From assembly GCA_000513555.1 (NCBI GenBank), contig ALYD01000017.1:1-62866 (forward strand): DNA of 62,866 nt. Reading direction: 5' to 3'. The position numbers and the translations under genes were made by a program. Under the pieces are notes generated by a model. That model ran no database searches and was not told where the DNA came from. It saw only the letters and a list, made by a program, of their open reading frames with translations. Below are positions 26,953 to 35,682 of the stretch, one piece after another (position 1 is the stretch's first letter; each line of letters begins with the position of its first letter). Origin of the DNA: Lachnospiraceae bacterium JC7. GTDB lineage: Bacteria; Bacillota; Clostridia; Lachnospirales; Lachnospiraceae.

Positions 26953-28065
26953 ATGGAATGGCAGAAAGAATGCAAGAACTTTATCACAACAGCAGAACAA
27001 CTGTGCGATGCGCTTAAACTTCCTGACACGGAACGGGACAAATACCGGAAGATCATTTCACGGTATCCGATGATGATCACACCCTACTATTTTTCACTGA
27101 TCGACATAAATGATCCGGAAGACCCAATCGCGAAGATGTGTATTCCGTCAGAAGAAGAACTTTTGCAGGAAGGAAGCTTCGACACCAGCGGAGAAAGTGA
27201 AAATACCAAGTGGGAGGGAGTACAGCATAAGTACAGGCAGACAGCATTGATCCTGTCAACCAATGTCTGTGCCATGTATTGCAGGCATTGTTTTCGGAAG
27301 CGTCTTGTGGGACTATCGGATGCTGAGCTTAACAAGAAGGTGGATGAAGCGGCGGAATATGTACATGCTCATCCGGAAATCACAAATGTACTCATTACAG
27401 GCGGAGACGCACTGATGAATCCCAATGCGATCATTGGCCGCTATCTGAAGGAATTTTCTGCCAATGAAAATCTTGATTTTATCAGATTCGGCTCCAGAGT
27501 GCCCGTGACCTTTCCTCAGAGGATATATGAGGATGAAGAGCTTCTTGAACTGTTGTCACAGTATGCCGGGGTGAAGCCTCTGTACGTCATCACCCAGTTT
27601 AATCATCCACGGGAAATCACTAATGAATCCATTCGTGCTGTTAAGGCGCTCCGGAGCCGGGGTATACAGGTGAGAAATCAGACTGTACTGCTTCACGGTG
27701 TCAATGATGACCCGGAGGTTTTGGGAGAACTGCTTCAGGGACTGACCAGGATGGAAGTGGTGCCCTATTATATCTTCCAGTGCCGTCCGGTTACCGGCGT
27801 AAAGGGACATTTTCAGGTTCCTTTGAGAAAGGGAGTAAAGATAGTGGATGAGGCAAAGGCTCTGCAGAACGGTATAGGAAAAAGCGTGAGATATGCCATG
27901 AGCCATCCTCGCGGGAAAATAGAGATACTGGGTGAAGCTGAGGAAGGAAAGATGCTATTCAAGTTCCATCAGAACAAGTATCCCGAGGATATGTCAAGGC
28001 TATTCAGCGTTGAGATAGATGATGAAGTGACCTGGCTGGATGATGATCTAAGCATCCGTAAATAG
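26953..28065 (+). CDS. KamA-family radical SAM protein (lysine 2,3-aminomutase-like)
   Basis: 370 residues from ATG 26953, with TAGGAAGGGG upstream. The radical SAM motif CAMYCRHC lies near residue 106, then VLITGGDALM, RFGSRVPVTFPQRI and a C-terminal HPRGKIEILG whose lysine corresponds to the PLP lysine of lysine 2,3-aminomutase. So it uses SAM, a [4Fe-4S] cluster and PLP. True lysine aminomutases are about 415 residues, so this is a shorter family member. The substrate (lysine, glutamate or a protein lysine as in EpmB) is not decided; no lysine fermentation or EF-P gene is adjacent. Confidence 0.85.
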   Translation: MEWQKECKNFITTAEQLCDALKLPDTERDKYRKIISRYPMMITPYYFSLIDINDPEDPIAKMCIPSEEELLQEGSFDTSGESENTKWEGVQHKYRQTALILSTNVCAMYCRHCFRKRLVGLSDAELNKKVDEAAEYVHAHPEITNVLITGGDALMNPNAIIGRYLKEFSANENLDFIRFGSRVPVTFPQRIYEDEELLELLSQYAGVKPLYVITQFNHPREITNESIRAVKALRSRGIQVRNQTVLLHGVNDDPEVLGELLQGLTRMEVVPYYIFQCRPVTGVKGHFQVPLRKGVKIVDEAKALQNGIGKSVRYAMSHPRGKIEILGEAEEGKMLFKFHQNKYPEDMSRLFSVEIDDEVTWLDDDLSIRK

Positions 28066-28112
28066 TGAGACTTTGTTGGCACAGAGCGGCTAATGCAGAT
28101 CCATCAGGTATA

Positions 28113-29294
28113 TCAGCCGGAGAGAAGAGGCGCTTCATGCGGTTTTATGACTTTATAAGCCGTCTCCAGCAATCCGAGATTTAAAAGAGCGAACAGCAGA
28201 AGATAGGCAGGCATTATCCTGATGCCCATGTTTTCCTGGATATGTCCGAATGCCATGGGCATAAAGGTGCTGCCTACATATGCAGATGCCATCTGAAGGC
28301 CAATGACTGACGCACTATGGCGTTTTCCAAAATTATGGGGAGCCATGTGCTGTATGGAAGGATACACAGGGCCCATTCCGGTGCCGATGACTACAAAGCC
28401 GACGACCGCTGGTATGTGTGATGAATTAGGCATACCAACGAGTCCAATGCCTATGAGCTCAATGATGATTCCTATCCTGATAAGTTTCCTGTCGCCTAAG
28501 TGATTTGAAATGAAGCCCGAAATAAGTCTTCCCAGCATCAGGCCTCCGAAGATAAGTGAGCCATAGGAGGCTATGACTTCATCACTGAGCTCTGGCCTCG
28601 TCCCGGCAAAATAACTCGGTGTCCAGAGAAAGCATGTGGCTTCACCTGAACAGTACGCAAAAAAGGCGATCAGGGTAAGGCTGACACCCGGAACCTTCAG
28701 GGTCTCGATTATTCCCGGACTTTCGGATATTTCATCATTAGTATGGGTGGTTCTGTTATCCCATAAAGGTAAAGACAGGACACATACCAACAGTATCCCG
28801 ATCTGTAAGTATGCAGTCCATCTGTAACCTTCATTCCATCTGGCATACCTGAGAGCCAGGGCCATGATGGAAGGGCTTATGACTGCTCCTACGCCGTAAA
28901 AACAGTGAAGAAAATTCATGACAGAACCGGAATAATTACTGGCCACATAGTGATTCACAGATGCATCTATGGCTCCGGCTCCGAGACCGTAAGGGACGGC
29001 AAATAAGAACAGCAGGAAAAAATGTCTTGAGAATGAAAATCCCAGCAGGCCCAGGATGGTCAGGATAATGGATGCGATAACTATCCATTTTGTGTGTATC
29101 TTTCTGATTATTCCCGGACTTATGAGCGCAGAAATAATGGTCATGAAGCATATGGTCATGGAGACATATCCGGCATAGGATGATGGAACATCAAATACCA
29201 TCTGCATCTTTGGCCACCCGGATCCAAGAAGGGAATCCGGCAGTCCCAGACTTATGAATATTAAATAAATGACAGCCAGTAATAGTGATCCCAT
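28113..29294 (-). CDS. Major facilitator superfamily transporter
   Basis: 393 residues from ATG 29294, where GGAGG lies five bases upstream; the longer frame from 29324 lacks a ribosome site. About 12 membrane helices. Blocks such as GLPDSLLGSGWP, GAGAIDASVNHYV and LHCFYGVGAVISPSI are like the FucP/fucose-permease-related or YfkF-like MFS group of sugar or drug carriers. It is convergent with the KamA-family gene, with only 47 bp between them, and divergent from the trehalose regulator. Its substrate is unknown. Confidence 0.82.
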   Translation of the reverse strand: MGSLLLAVIYLIFISLGLPDSLLGSGWPKMQMVFDVPSSYAGYVSMTICFMTIISALISPGIIRKIHTKWIVIASIILTILGLLGFSFSRHFFLLFLFAVPYGLGAGAIDASVNHYVASNYSGSVMNFLHCFYGVGAVISPSIMALALRYARWNEGYRWTAYLQIGILLVCVLSLPLWDNRTTHTNDEISESPGIIETLKVPGVSLTLIAFFAYCSGEATCFLWTPSYFAGTRPELSDEVIASYGSLIFGGLMLGRLISGFISNHLGDRKLIRIGIIIELIGIGLVGMPNSSHIPAVVGFVVIGTGMGPVYPSIQHMAPHNFGKRHSASVIGLQMASAYVGSTFMPMAFGHIQENMGIRIMPAYLLLFALLNLGLLETAYKVIKPHEAPLLSG

Positions 29295-29540
29295 TTTAAC
29301 CTCCGAAGGAATGTTGATTTTCATTATATATGAAAACAGAAATTACTGACCGGTTAGCCTGCGTAACCTTTGGTATATGAAAGATTAAAATGAACCATTA
29401 CGGAGATGAGGGATGGTGTGCTAAAATATACTGGAATCCGGGAGGCTTCCGGCGGGGAGGTGTTTCCTGCCGTTTACCCACAGAAAGGAATCCTGAGGGT
29501 GTGCCCGGTTTTAATAGGATGGAGTTTCGGAAGTAAGATA

Positions 29541-30266
29541 ATGGCTAAGGCAAAGTACGAGAGCATATACAGAGATTTAAAAGACAGGATAGAATCGGAG
29601 GAGTACCCGTATCAGAGCATTCTGCCACCTGAGAGCGCGCTGGTTGTCACATATGACTGTTCCAGAAATACAGTTCGGAGAGCCCTGAAGCAGTTAGGTG
29701 ACATAGGTTATGTACAGGCCATAAACGGAGTGGGTGTCAGGGTGATATATCAGCCGGCAGGAAAAGCCAGCTTCATAATAGGAGGCATCGAGACTTTTCA
29801 GGAAACTGCATTCAGGAACAGGCTCAATGCCACTACGGAGGTCGTGATGTTTGCGGAAATAACCGCAGACAAAAGGGTGGCTAAAAGAACAGGATTTCCT
29901 GAAGGTACTGAGCTTTACTACATACAGCGCCTTAGAAAGCTTGACGGTAAGCCCTGTATTCTGGACATCAATATGTTTGACAGGTCTTTAGTCCCGGGAA
30001 TCACCGAAGAAATAGCCGGGAAGTCGATTTATGATTACATAGAGAATGAGCTCCATATGGATATCGCCATGAGTAAAAGAAGGATGACAGTGGAGCGGGC
30101 GACACAGGTGGATGAAAAGTGCCTGAGCCTTGGGGACTATAATTGCCTTGCGGTAGTGACCAGTCAGACCTTTAACGGAATGGGACTGATGTTTGAATAC
30201 ACCCAGTCAAGACATGTGCCTGAGTATTTCTGCTTCATGGATACAGCAGTACGAAAAACGAAATAG
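29541..30266 (+). CDS. treR: Trehalose operon repressor, GntR/HutC family
   Basis: 241 residues from ATG 29541 (MAKAKYESIYRDLKDRIES); the frame is open further upstream, but that part does not look like a GntR N-terminus. A winged-helix domain (about 1-70: ILPPESALVVTYDCSRNTVRRALKQLGDIGYV) precedes a UTRA effector domain (LYYIQRLRKLDGKPCILDINMFD; VERATQVDEKCLSL). In TreR the effector is trehalose 6-phosphate. It lies directly upstream of treB-treA, separated by a bidirectional terminator and two operators. Confidence 0.88.
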   Translation: MAKAKYESIYRDLKDRIESEEYPYQSILPPESALVVTYDCSRNTVRRALKQLGDIGYVQAINGVGVRVIYQPAGKASFIIGGIETFQETAFRNRLNATTEVVMFAEITADKRVAKRTGFPEGTELYYIQRLRKLDGKPCILDINMFDRSLVPGITEEIAGKSIYDYIENELHMDIAMSKRRMTVERATQVDEKCLSLGDYNCLAVVTSQTFNGMGLMFEYTQSRHVPEYFCFMDTAVRKTK

Positions 30267-30272
30267 TTATTT

Positions 30273-30325
30273 GAAAAATCCTCCCTGAACGAACGTCTCA
30301 AGCGTACGTTCAGGGAGGATTTTTC
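30273..30325. terminator. Terminator after treR, likely bidirectional
   Basis: A perfect 18-bp stem (AAAAATCCTCCCTGAACG with its complement) encloses a 15-base loop, with A and T tracts on the two sides. Confidence 0.92.
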
Positions 30326-30330
30326 GTATG

Positions 30331-30345
30331 AGATGTACTTTCAAT
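30331..30345 (+). repeat. 15-base copy of a motif from the left-end repeat element
   Basis: AGATGTACTTTCAAT is identical to the reverse complement of 417-431. The following bases (CAGTGGGTCG) loosely resemble the element's continuation (GAGTGGGCCG). It sits just after the treR terminator and may be a decayed copy of the element at 385-595. Confidence 0.35.
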
Positions 30346-30407
30346 ACAGTGGGTCGCCGTGCTGTTACTACCGCCAAATAAAAGATATTTTTATTTCCTG
30401 AAAACCG

Positions 30408-30461
30408 TTGACCTGTTTAAACAGGTATGGTATAACATGCTCAGGAGCTGTTTAAACAGCT
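30408..30461 (+). promoter_or_regulatory. treBA promoter with two TreR operators
   Basis: TTGACC (30408-30413) and TATAAC (30431-30436) are 17 bp apart. The perfect palindrome CCTGTTTAAACAGG (30412-30425) fills the spacer. A second, AGCTGTTTAAACAGCT (30446-30461), lies just after the expected transcription start, 35 bp centre to centre. A repressor here would block polymerase. TreR as the binder is inferred from position. Confidence 0.88.
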
Positions 30462-30494
30462 ATAACGAGTTATGTGTTTTAAAAGGAGAAAGTT

Positions 30495-32342
30495 ATGGGA
30501 AAATTCACAGAAGAAAGTGAGCAGTTGCTGAATCTGGTGGGCGGAAAAAGCAACATCGCGGCTGTATCTCACTGCGTAACCAGAATGCGATTTGTATTAA
30601 ACGATCCTTCAAAGGCAGATGTTCCGGGTATCGAAAAGATCAAGGGCGTGAAAGGAACATTCACACAGGCAGGACAGTTCCAGGTCATCATCGGACAGGA
30701 GGTTCAGGAGTTTTACAATGACTTCACTGCCGTTTCCGGTATCGAAGGTGTCAGCAAGGAACAGGTAAAAAAGCAGGCTAAACAGAATCAGAACCTCCTG
30801 CAGCAGATCATGGCGTCCATAGCGGAGATATTTGCACCTATCATCCCCGCTCTGGTAGTTGGAGGTCTCATCTTAGGCTTCAGAAATGTAATCGGTGAAA
30901 TTGATTTTGGAAACGGAACCATAGTATCCCAGTCAGTATTCTGGGCCGGAGTTCACAGCTTTCTCTGGCTCATAGGCGAAGCTATATTCCACATGCTTCC
31001 TGTAGGTATCTGCTGGTCCATAACCAAGAAGATGGGAACCACACAGATACTTGGTATAGTTCTCGGATGTACTCTTGTTTCAGGTCAGCTGCTCAATGCC
31101 TACGGTGTTGCGGGAGCTGCGGCAGATGCGATTCCCAAGTGGGATTTCGGATTTGCACAGGTAAATATGATCGGTTATCAGGCACAGGTAATTCCGGCTA
31201 TCCTTGCAGGCTTCTGCCTCGTATTCCTTGAGAAGTTCTTCAATAAGATCTGTCCCAAGGTCATCTCAATGATAGTGGTGCCTTTCTTCTCATTACTTCT
31301 TGCCGTTATGGCATCCCACTTCGTACTTGGTCCTATAGGCTGGAAGATAGGTTCATGGATCTCAGCAGGAGTTCACGCAGGACTTACAAGTACAGTGAAC
31401 TGGCTCTTCGCAGGCTTCTTCGGATTCCTTTATGCTCCTCTTGTTATCACGGGACTTCACCATATGACCAATGCTATCGACACTCAGCTTGTGGCTGATT
31501 TCGGAGGTACCATCCTCTGGCCTATGATCGCACTTTCAAACATCGCTCAGGGTTCGGCTGTTCTCGGAATGATATATCTTCAGAAGAAAAATGCAAAGAC
31601 ACAGGAAGTATCCATTCCTGCATGTATATCCTGCTACCTTGGCGTTACAGAGCCTGCCATGTTCGGTGTTAACCTGAAGTACGGATTCCCGTTTTTCAGT
31701 GCTATGATAGGTTCCTGTATAGCTGCAGTTATCTCCGTAGGAAGCGGAGTAATGGCCAATTCCATCGGTGTCGGCGGAATCCCGGGAATCCTTTCCATCC
31801 AGACAAGATACATGGGCATATTTGCACTGGCCATGTTGGTTGCCATAGCTGTACCTTTCTGCCTCACAGTAGTGGTAGGAAAGAAAAAGCTTACGGCTTC
31901 GGATCTTTACGGTGATGATGTGGCAGAGGCAGAGACATTGGCACAGGAAAGCACCGGAACCTTTGACCTTTCCAGAGTGGCTGAGGGTACTGTTATCCCT
32001 ATCGAGAATGTGGAGGATGATGTATTTTCACAGAAACTCATGGGAGACGGAATAGGAATCAGACCTACAGGTGAGACTGTTTATGCGCCGGGAAACGGCA
32101 AGGTCACAGTGACCATGGATGACAGCAAGCATGCTATAGGCATGACTATGGATGACGGAAGGGATGTTCTTATCCATGTGGGTATCGATACGGTTGAAAT
32201 GAAGGGAACAGGATTCAGATATCTCGTTAAGAAGGACCAGCTGGTAAAGGCCGGAGAACCGCTGCTTTCATTCAGCAGAAAGGCCATTGCAGCAGCAGGC
32301 AAGAAGGATACGGTCATTGCAGTAGTAGTTGGAGGAAATTAA
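30495..32342 (+). CDS. treB: Trehalose PTS enzyme II, fused EIIBCA
   Basis: 615 residues. EIIB has the phosphorylated cysteine (SHCVTRMRF, Cys27), followed by EIIC with about ten helices from residue 105 (IFAPIIPALVVGGLILG; PLVITGLHHM; LGVTEPAMFGVNLKYGFPF). A C-terminal glucose-type EIIA has its active histidine in DVLIHVGIDTV near residue 560. It imports trehalose as trehalose 6-phosphate. AAAAGGAG precedes ATG 30495, and treA begins right after the stop. The fused EIIA means no separate glucose EIIA is needed. Confidence 0.93.
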   Translation: MGKFTEESEQLLNLVGGKSNIAAVSHCVTRMRFVLNDPSKADVPGIEKIKGVKGTFTQAGQFQVIIGQEVQEFYNDFTAVSGIEGVSKEQVKKQAKQNQNLLQQIMASIAEIFAPIIPALVVGGLILGFRNVIGEIDFGNGTIVSQSVFWAGVHSFLWLIGEAIFHMLPVGICWSITKKMGTTQILGIVLGCTLVSGQLLNAYGVAGAAADAIPKWDFGFAQVNMIGYQAQVIPAILAGFCLVFLEKFFNKICPKVISMIVVPFFSLLLAVMASHFVLGPIGWKIGSWISAGVHAGLTSTVNWLFAGFFGFLYAPLVITGLHHMTNAIDTQLVADFGGTILWPMIALSNIAQGSAVLGMIYLQKKNAKTQEVSIPACISCYLGVTEPAMFGVNLKYGFPFFSAMIGSCIAAVISVGSGVMANSIGVGGIPGILSIQTRYMGIFALAMLVAIAVPFCLTVVVGKKKLTASDLYGDDVAEAETLAQESTGTFDLSRVAEGTVIPIENVEDDVFSQKLMGDGIGIRPTGETVYAPGNGKVTVTMDDSKHAIGMTMDDGRDVLIHVGIDTVEMKGTGFRYLVKKDQLVKAGEPLLSFSRKAIAAAGKKDTVIAVVVGGN

Positions 32343-34031
32343 ATGTCATCATTCGGAGACAAGGTAGTTTATCAGATATATCCGAGATCTTTTTATGATA
32401 CGGATGGAGACGGAATAGGGGATCTCAGGGGAATCACAGCCCGTTTGGATTACCTTAGGGAGTTGGGTATAGACTATATATGGATAACTCCGTTTTTTGT
32501 TTCGCCTCAGCGGGATAATGGCTATGACATCGCGGATTACCGGAATATTGATGAGCGTTTTGGAACCATGGCTGATTTCGAAGAGCTTTCAAGGAAGGCC
32601 CATGAAAAGGGAATAGGCATCATGCTGGACATGGTGTTCAACCATACTTCCACAGAACATGAATGGTTCAGGCGTGCCCTCTCCGGTGATAAGGACTATC
32701 AGGACTACTATATCTTCGTTGAGGGTACAGCGGATGCGCCGCCTACCAACTGGGAATCCAAGTTCGGAGGAAGTGCATGGGAATATGTGGAATCTTTGGG
32801 AAAATGGTATCTTCACCTTTTTGATGTGACTCAGGCAGACCTTAACTGGAACAATAAGAAGGTCCGGGAAGAGCTGAAGGATATCATCAGATTCTGGAAG
32901 GAAAAGGGTGTGAACGGCTTCAGATTCGATGTTATAAATCTGATTTCAAAACCTGATATTCTGGAGGATGATACAGAGGGAGACGGAAGACGCTTTTACA
33001 CTGACGGACCTCTCGTGCATGAGTATCTAAAGGAACTGGTTCGTGATACCGGAATCAGGGACATGATAACCGTAGGAGAGATGTCCTCTACGACCATAGA
33101 TAACTGCATCAGATATTCGAATCCGAAGGAAGAGGAGCTCTCCATGGCCTTCAGTTTCCATCATCTGAAGGTCGATTACAAAAACGGAGATAAGTGGGCT
33201 CTGAAGCCCGTAGACATGATGGAGCTTAAAAATTTGCTTAAGACCTGGCAGGAGGGAATGGCTGCGGGGGGCGGATGGAATGCTGTGTTCTGGACGAACC
33301 ACGATCAGCCGAGAACCATTTCCCGCTTTGGGGACGAAAAGAAATACTGGAAACAGTCCGGAAAGCTGTTCGCCGGAATACTTCACCTCATGAGAGGCAC
33401 GCCCTATGTTTATCAGGGAGAGGAGATAGGGATGCTCAATGCTCACTACGGAAGTATCAGTGACTACCGGGATGTGGAGAGTCTTAACTACTATGAGATA
33501 CTGAAATCAAGAGGTATGTCAGCTGAGGAGGCTCTGAAGGTCATAGACGAAAGATCCAGAGATAACGGACGTACTCCCATGCAGTGGAATAAAGGTGAAA
33601 ACTTTGGATTTACAGAGGGAACTCCATGGATCAAAGTGCCGGCATGCAGTGATGAAGTGACTGTAGAGGCTCAGCTTCAGGACGAGGATTCCATACTTAA
33701 CTTCTATAAGAAGCTTATTTCGATGCGTAAGGAAATGCCGGTTATTTCAGATGGAGACATCAGCTTTGATACTGAGGTGCCGGAAGAGGTCATATGCTAT
33801 AAAAGAACACTTGGAAACAGGAAAATGCTTGTGTACGGCAATATGTCGGAGAACGAGGTGTCTGTGAAGCTTTCTAAAGTACAGGCGGAGGAATGTAAAG
33901 GGCTAAAGTTTGTGCTCGGTAATTATAAGGAAGAAGAACCGGGGGCTCAGGTATTTGATATTTCTGATAATATAATGCGTGAAAGAAGTATAAAATTACG
34001 GCCATATGAACTATTGGTCCTTTCGGATTGA
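32343..34031 (+). CDS. treA: Alpha,alpha-phosphotrehalase (GH13)
   Basis: A 562-residue GH13 enzyme with VYQIYPRSFYDTDGDGIGDL, DMVFNHTS, the nucleophile aspartate in GFRFDVINL (about 198), the acid glutamate in GEMSST (about 246), and TNHDQPR (about 320). It hydrolyses trehalose 6-phosphate to glucose and glucose 6-phosphate. It starts at the base after the treB stop. The length is normal. The pairing with treB and treR makes trehalose more likely than isomaltose-type substrates. Confidence 0.92.
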   Translation: MSSFGDKVVYQIYPRSFYDTDGDGIGDLRGITARLDYLRELGIDYIWITPFFVSPQRDNGYDIADYRNIDERFGTMADFEELSRKAHEKGIGIMLDMVFNHTSTEHEWFRRALSGDKDYQDYYIFVEGTADAPPTNWESKFGGSAWEYVESLGKWYLHLFDVTQADLNWNNKKVREELKDIIRFWKEKGVNGFRFDVINLISKPDILEDDTEGDGRRFYTDGPLVHEYLKELVRDTGIRDMITVGEMSSTTIDNCIRYSNPKEEELSMAFSFHHLKVDYKNGDKWALKPVDMMELKNLLKTWQEGMAAGGGWNAVFWTNHDQPRTISRFGDEKKYWKQSGKLFAGILHLMRGTPYVYQGEEIGMLNAHYGSISDYRDVESLNYYEILKSRGMSAEEALKVIDERSRDNGRTPMQWNKGENFGFTEGTPWIKVPACSDEVTVEAQLQDEDSILNFYKKLISMRKEMPVISDGDISFDTEVPEEVICYKRTLGNRKMLVYGNMSENEVSVKLSKVQAEECKGLKFVLGNYKEEEPGAQVFDISDNIMRERSIKLRPYELLVLSD

Positions 34032-34067
34032 ATGGCATAGAGGATTAATATTGTTTTGTGGCGTATT

Positions 34068-34102
34068 AAAGGGCTTCAGGAGGGATTTCCTGAGGCTCTT
34101 TT
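34068..34102 (+). terminator. Intrinsic terminator after treA
   Basis: AGGGCTTCAGGA pairs with TCCTGAGGCTCT (two G-U pairs) around a short loop and is followed by TTTTTC. Confidence 0.82.
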
Positions 34103-34184
34103 TCGTGTTTTGGAAAAAACTGACCTTAAACACTTTGAAAACCGGTGCTGTGTACAGGTAAAACCTGTCTAAAAAGGTTAAAAA

Positions 34185-34201
34185 TGTTCTAATATGAAAC
34201 A
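34185..34201. promoter_or_regulatory. Acid-sugar regulon operator, TAXI promoter site 1
   Basis: TGTTCTAATATGAAACA, a 17-bp imperfect palindrome. One of eight related sites in the 34-46 kb region. It is 51 bp from site 2. Confidence 0.7.
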
Positions 34202-34235
34202 TATATGGTGGTTGCATGGAACATGAATACATAAG

Positions 34236-34252
34236 TGTTCTATAATGCAACA
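34236..34252. promoter_or_regulatory. Acid-sugar regulon operator, TAXI promoter site 2
   Basis: TGTTCTATAATGCAACA, a 17-bp palindrome of the same family. A TATAAT downstream at 34294-34299 is a possible -10 box for the TAXI receptor gene. Confidence 0.7.
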
Positions 34253-34342
34253 TATTATTTTCTGCAAAAGTTTTCTAATGGCTGTCCCTCCGATATAATC
34301 AATTACAGTTAAGAAAAACGAGTTACCTAAGGAGGGTATAAA

Positions 34343-35470
34343 ATGAAAAAAAGATTATTTGCACTTGGTATGGCAGCAATGATGGTTGCATCATTGGCAG
34401 CTTGTGGATCTTCATCAACAGGATCAAACACAACAACTGCAGCAGCAACCGCAGCATCAACAGAGGCAGCCAAGGCAGAGACAAAGGCGGCAGAAGAGAA
34501 GAAGGAAGAGGCAGCAGGCGGTACAACTCTTGACAAGCCTGTAACACTTACTTTTGCGGCACAGGAAGTTGGTACTGCTGCTTATAACTATGCAACAGCT
34601 TTACAGACAGTTATGTTAAAGGAGCTTCCAGAGGGATCATCCATCAACATCACAACAACATCTCCGGGAGGCGTAGGTGCTCCTGTTATCGTAAATGGCG
34701 GCGCACAGTGTGATATCGTTGCTGCCAATGCAGTTCCTTCAAAGCTTTCATATGAAGAAGGAATCCTCGGAAACGAGCCAACAAAGGAAATTGCATGTCT
34801 CGGCGGCGGACTTGGTCATGATTTCATGAACGTAATGTTCACAAAGAAGTTTGTAGATGAGACAGGAATAAGCACAGTTGAAGAGCTTATCGAGAAGAAG
34901 TATCCTGTAAAGCTCGTTATCAAGAAGAACGGAACTTTCGGTGAGCTTTCTGCTGAATATCTTCTTAAGGCATTCGGACTTACACTTGATGATATCGTTT
35001 CATGGGGCGGTACAGTTGAGAAGACCGGCGGTGACGCTATCAAGTCAGGACTTCAGGATGACCTTTACGACATGACCATCGACCACATCGGTGCAGGTCA
35101 GTCAAACACAACAGAGCTTTGCCTTACACATGACATGGTAGACGTTCAGCTTTCTGATGAGACTATCGCAAAGCTTGTAGAGATGGGTTATGAGGAAGTA
35201 ACAGTTGCTCCTAATACATGGAACGGACAGACAACAGAGATCAAGACTGTTGGTTCTCAGCAGAACGTACTTGTTTCATCAACTATGGATGACGACGTTG
35301 CTTATGCACTCACAAAGGCAATCTGTGAGCATGAGGCTGAGCTTGGTGATGCAGTAGCTGCTATGGCTTACTTCGATCCTCAGGATGCAGGCACAATGGG
35401 TAAGACAGGATGTCCTCTTCACCCGGGTGCTAAGAAGTACTATGAGGAGATGGGCTACAAGGTAGGATAA
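34343..35470 (+). CDS. TAXI-family TRAP transporter solute-binding lipoprotein
   Basis: 375 residues with a lipoprotein signal (Cys21 in SLAAC), an Ala/Thr/Glu-rich linker to about 60, then the TAXI receptor fold: LTFAAQEVGTAAYNYATAL, TTTSPGGVGAPVIVNGGAQCDIV, and a C-terminal region ending in HPGAKKYYEEMGY. It captures the substrate for the fused permease that follows. The substrate of TAXI systems is seldom known; the genes around point to an acid sugar. AAGGAGG precedes ATG 34343. Two operators of the regional regulon lie 91 and 142 bp upstream. Confidence 0.92.
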   Translation: MKKRLFALGMAAMMVASLAACGSSSTGSNTTTAAATAASTEAAKAETKAAEEKKEEAAGGTTLDKPVTLTFAAQEVGTAAYNYATALQTVMLKELPEGSSINITTTSPGGVGAPVIVNGGAQCDIVAANAVPSKLSYEEGILGNEPTKEIACLGGGLGHDFMNVMFTKKFVDETGISTVEELIEKKYPVKLVIKKNGTFGELSAEYLLKAFGLTLDDIVSWGGTVEKTGGDAIKSGLQDDLYDMTIDHIGAGQSNTTELCLTHDMVDVQLSDETIAKLVEMGYEEVTVAPNTWNGQTTEIKTVGSQQNVLVSSTMDDDVAYALTKAICEHEAELGDAVAAMAYFDPQDAGTMGKTGCPLHPGAKKYYEEMGYKVG

Positions 35471-35574
35471 TGTTCATATAAAGAACGTTTATTATGGAGG
35501 CAGCAGAGCGAAATCTGCTGCCTCTGCTACAGAAAAAGAAGAACTCGCTGAATAAATGTATTTTATGCACCTAA

Positions 35575-35649
35575 ACGAAGTGCATTGTAAGTGGGTGTGA
35601 GTTTAACACTCATAAAAAAACAAAAAGTACGGACTGCTATGCACTTCGT
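35575..35649 (+). promoter_or_regulatory. Intercistronic inverted repeats between TAXI receptor and permease
   Basis: ACGAAGTGCAT (35575-35585) and ATGCACTTCGT (35639-35649) are perfect 11-bp inverted repeats enclosing a smaller TGAGT/ACTCA hairpin followed by A-rich DNA. The 212-bp gap contains nothing else clear. It probably tunes receptor against permease levels. Confidence 0.5.
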
Positions 35650-35682
35650 GCTTCGTGACACTTTCAAAGAAATAAAGAGGAA

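Noticed and set aside
34102..34342. Sigma-54 promoter for the TAXI operon
   Set aside because: I found no TGGC-N8-TTGC-type -24/-12 element, and the presumed regulator lacks GAFTGA.
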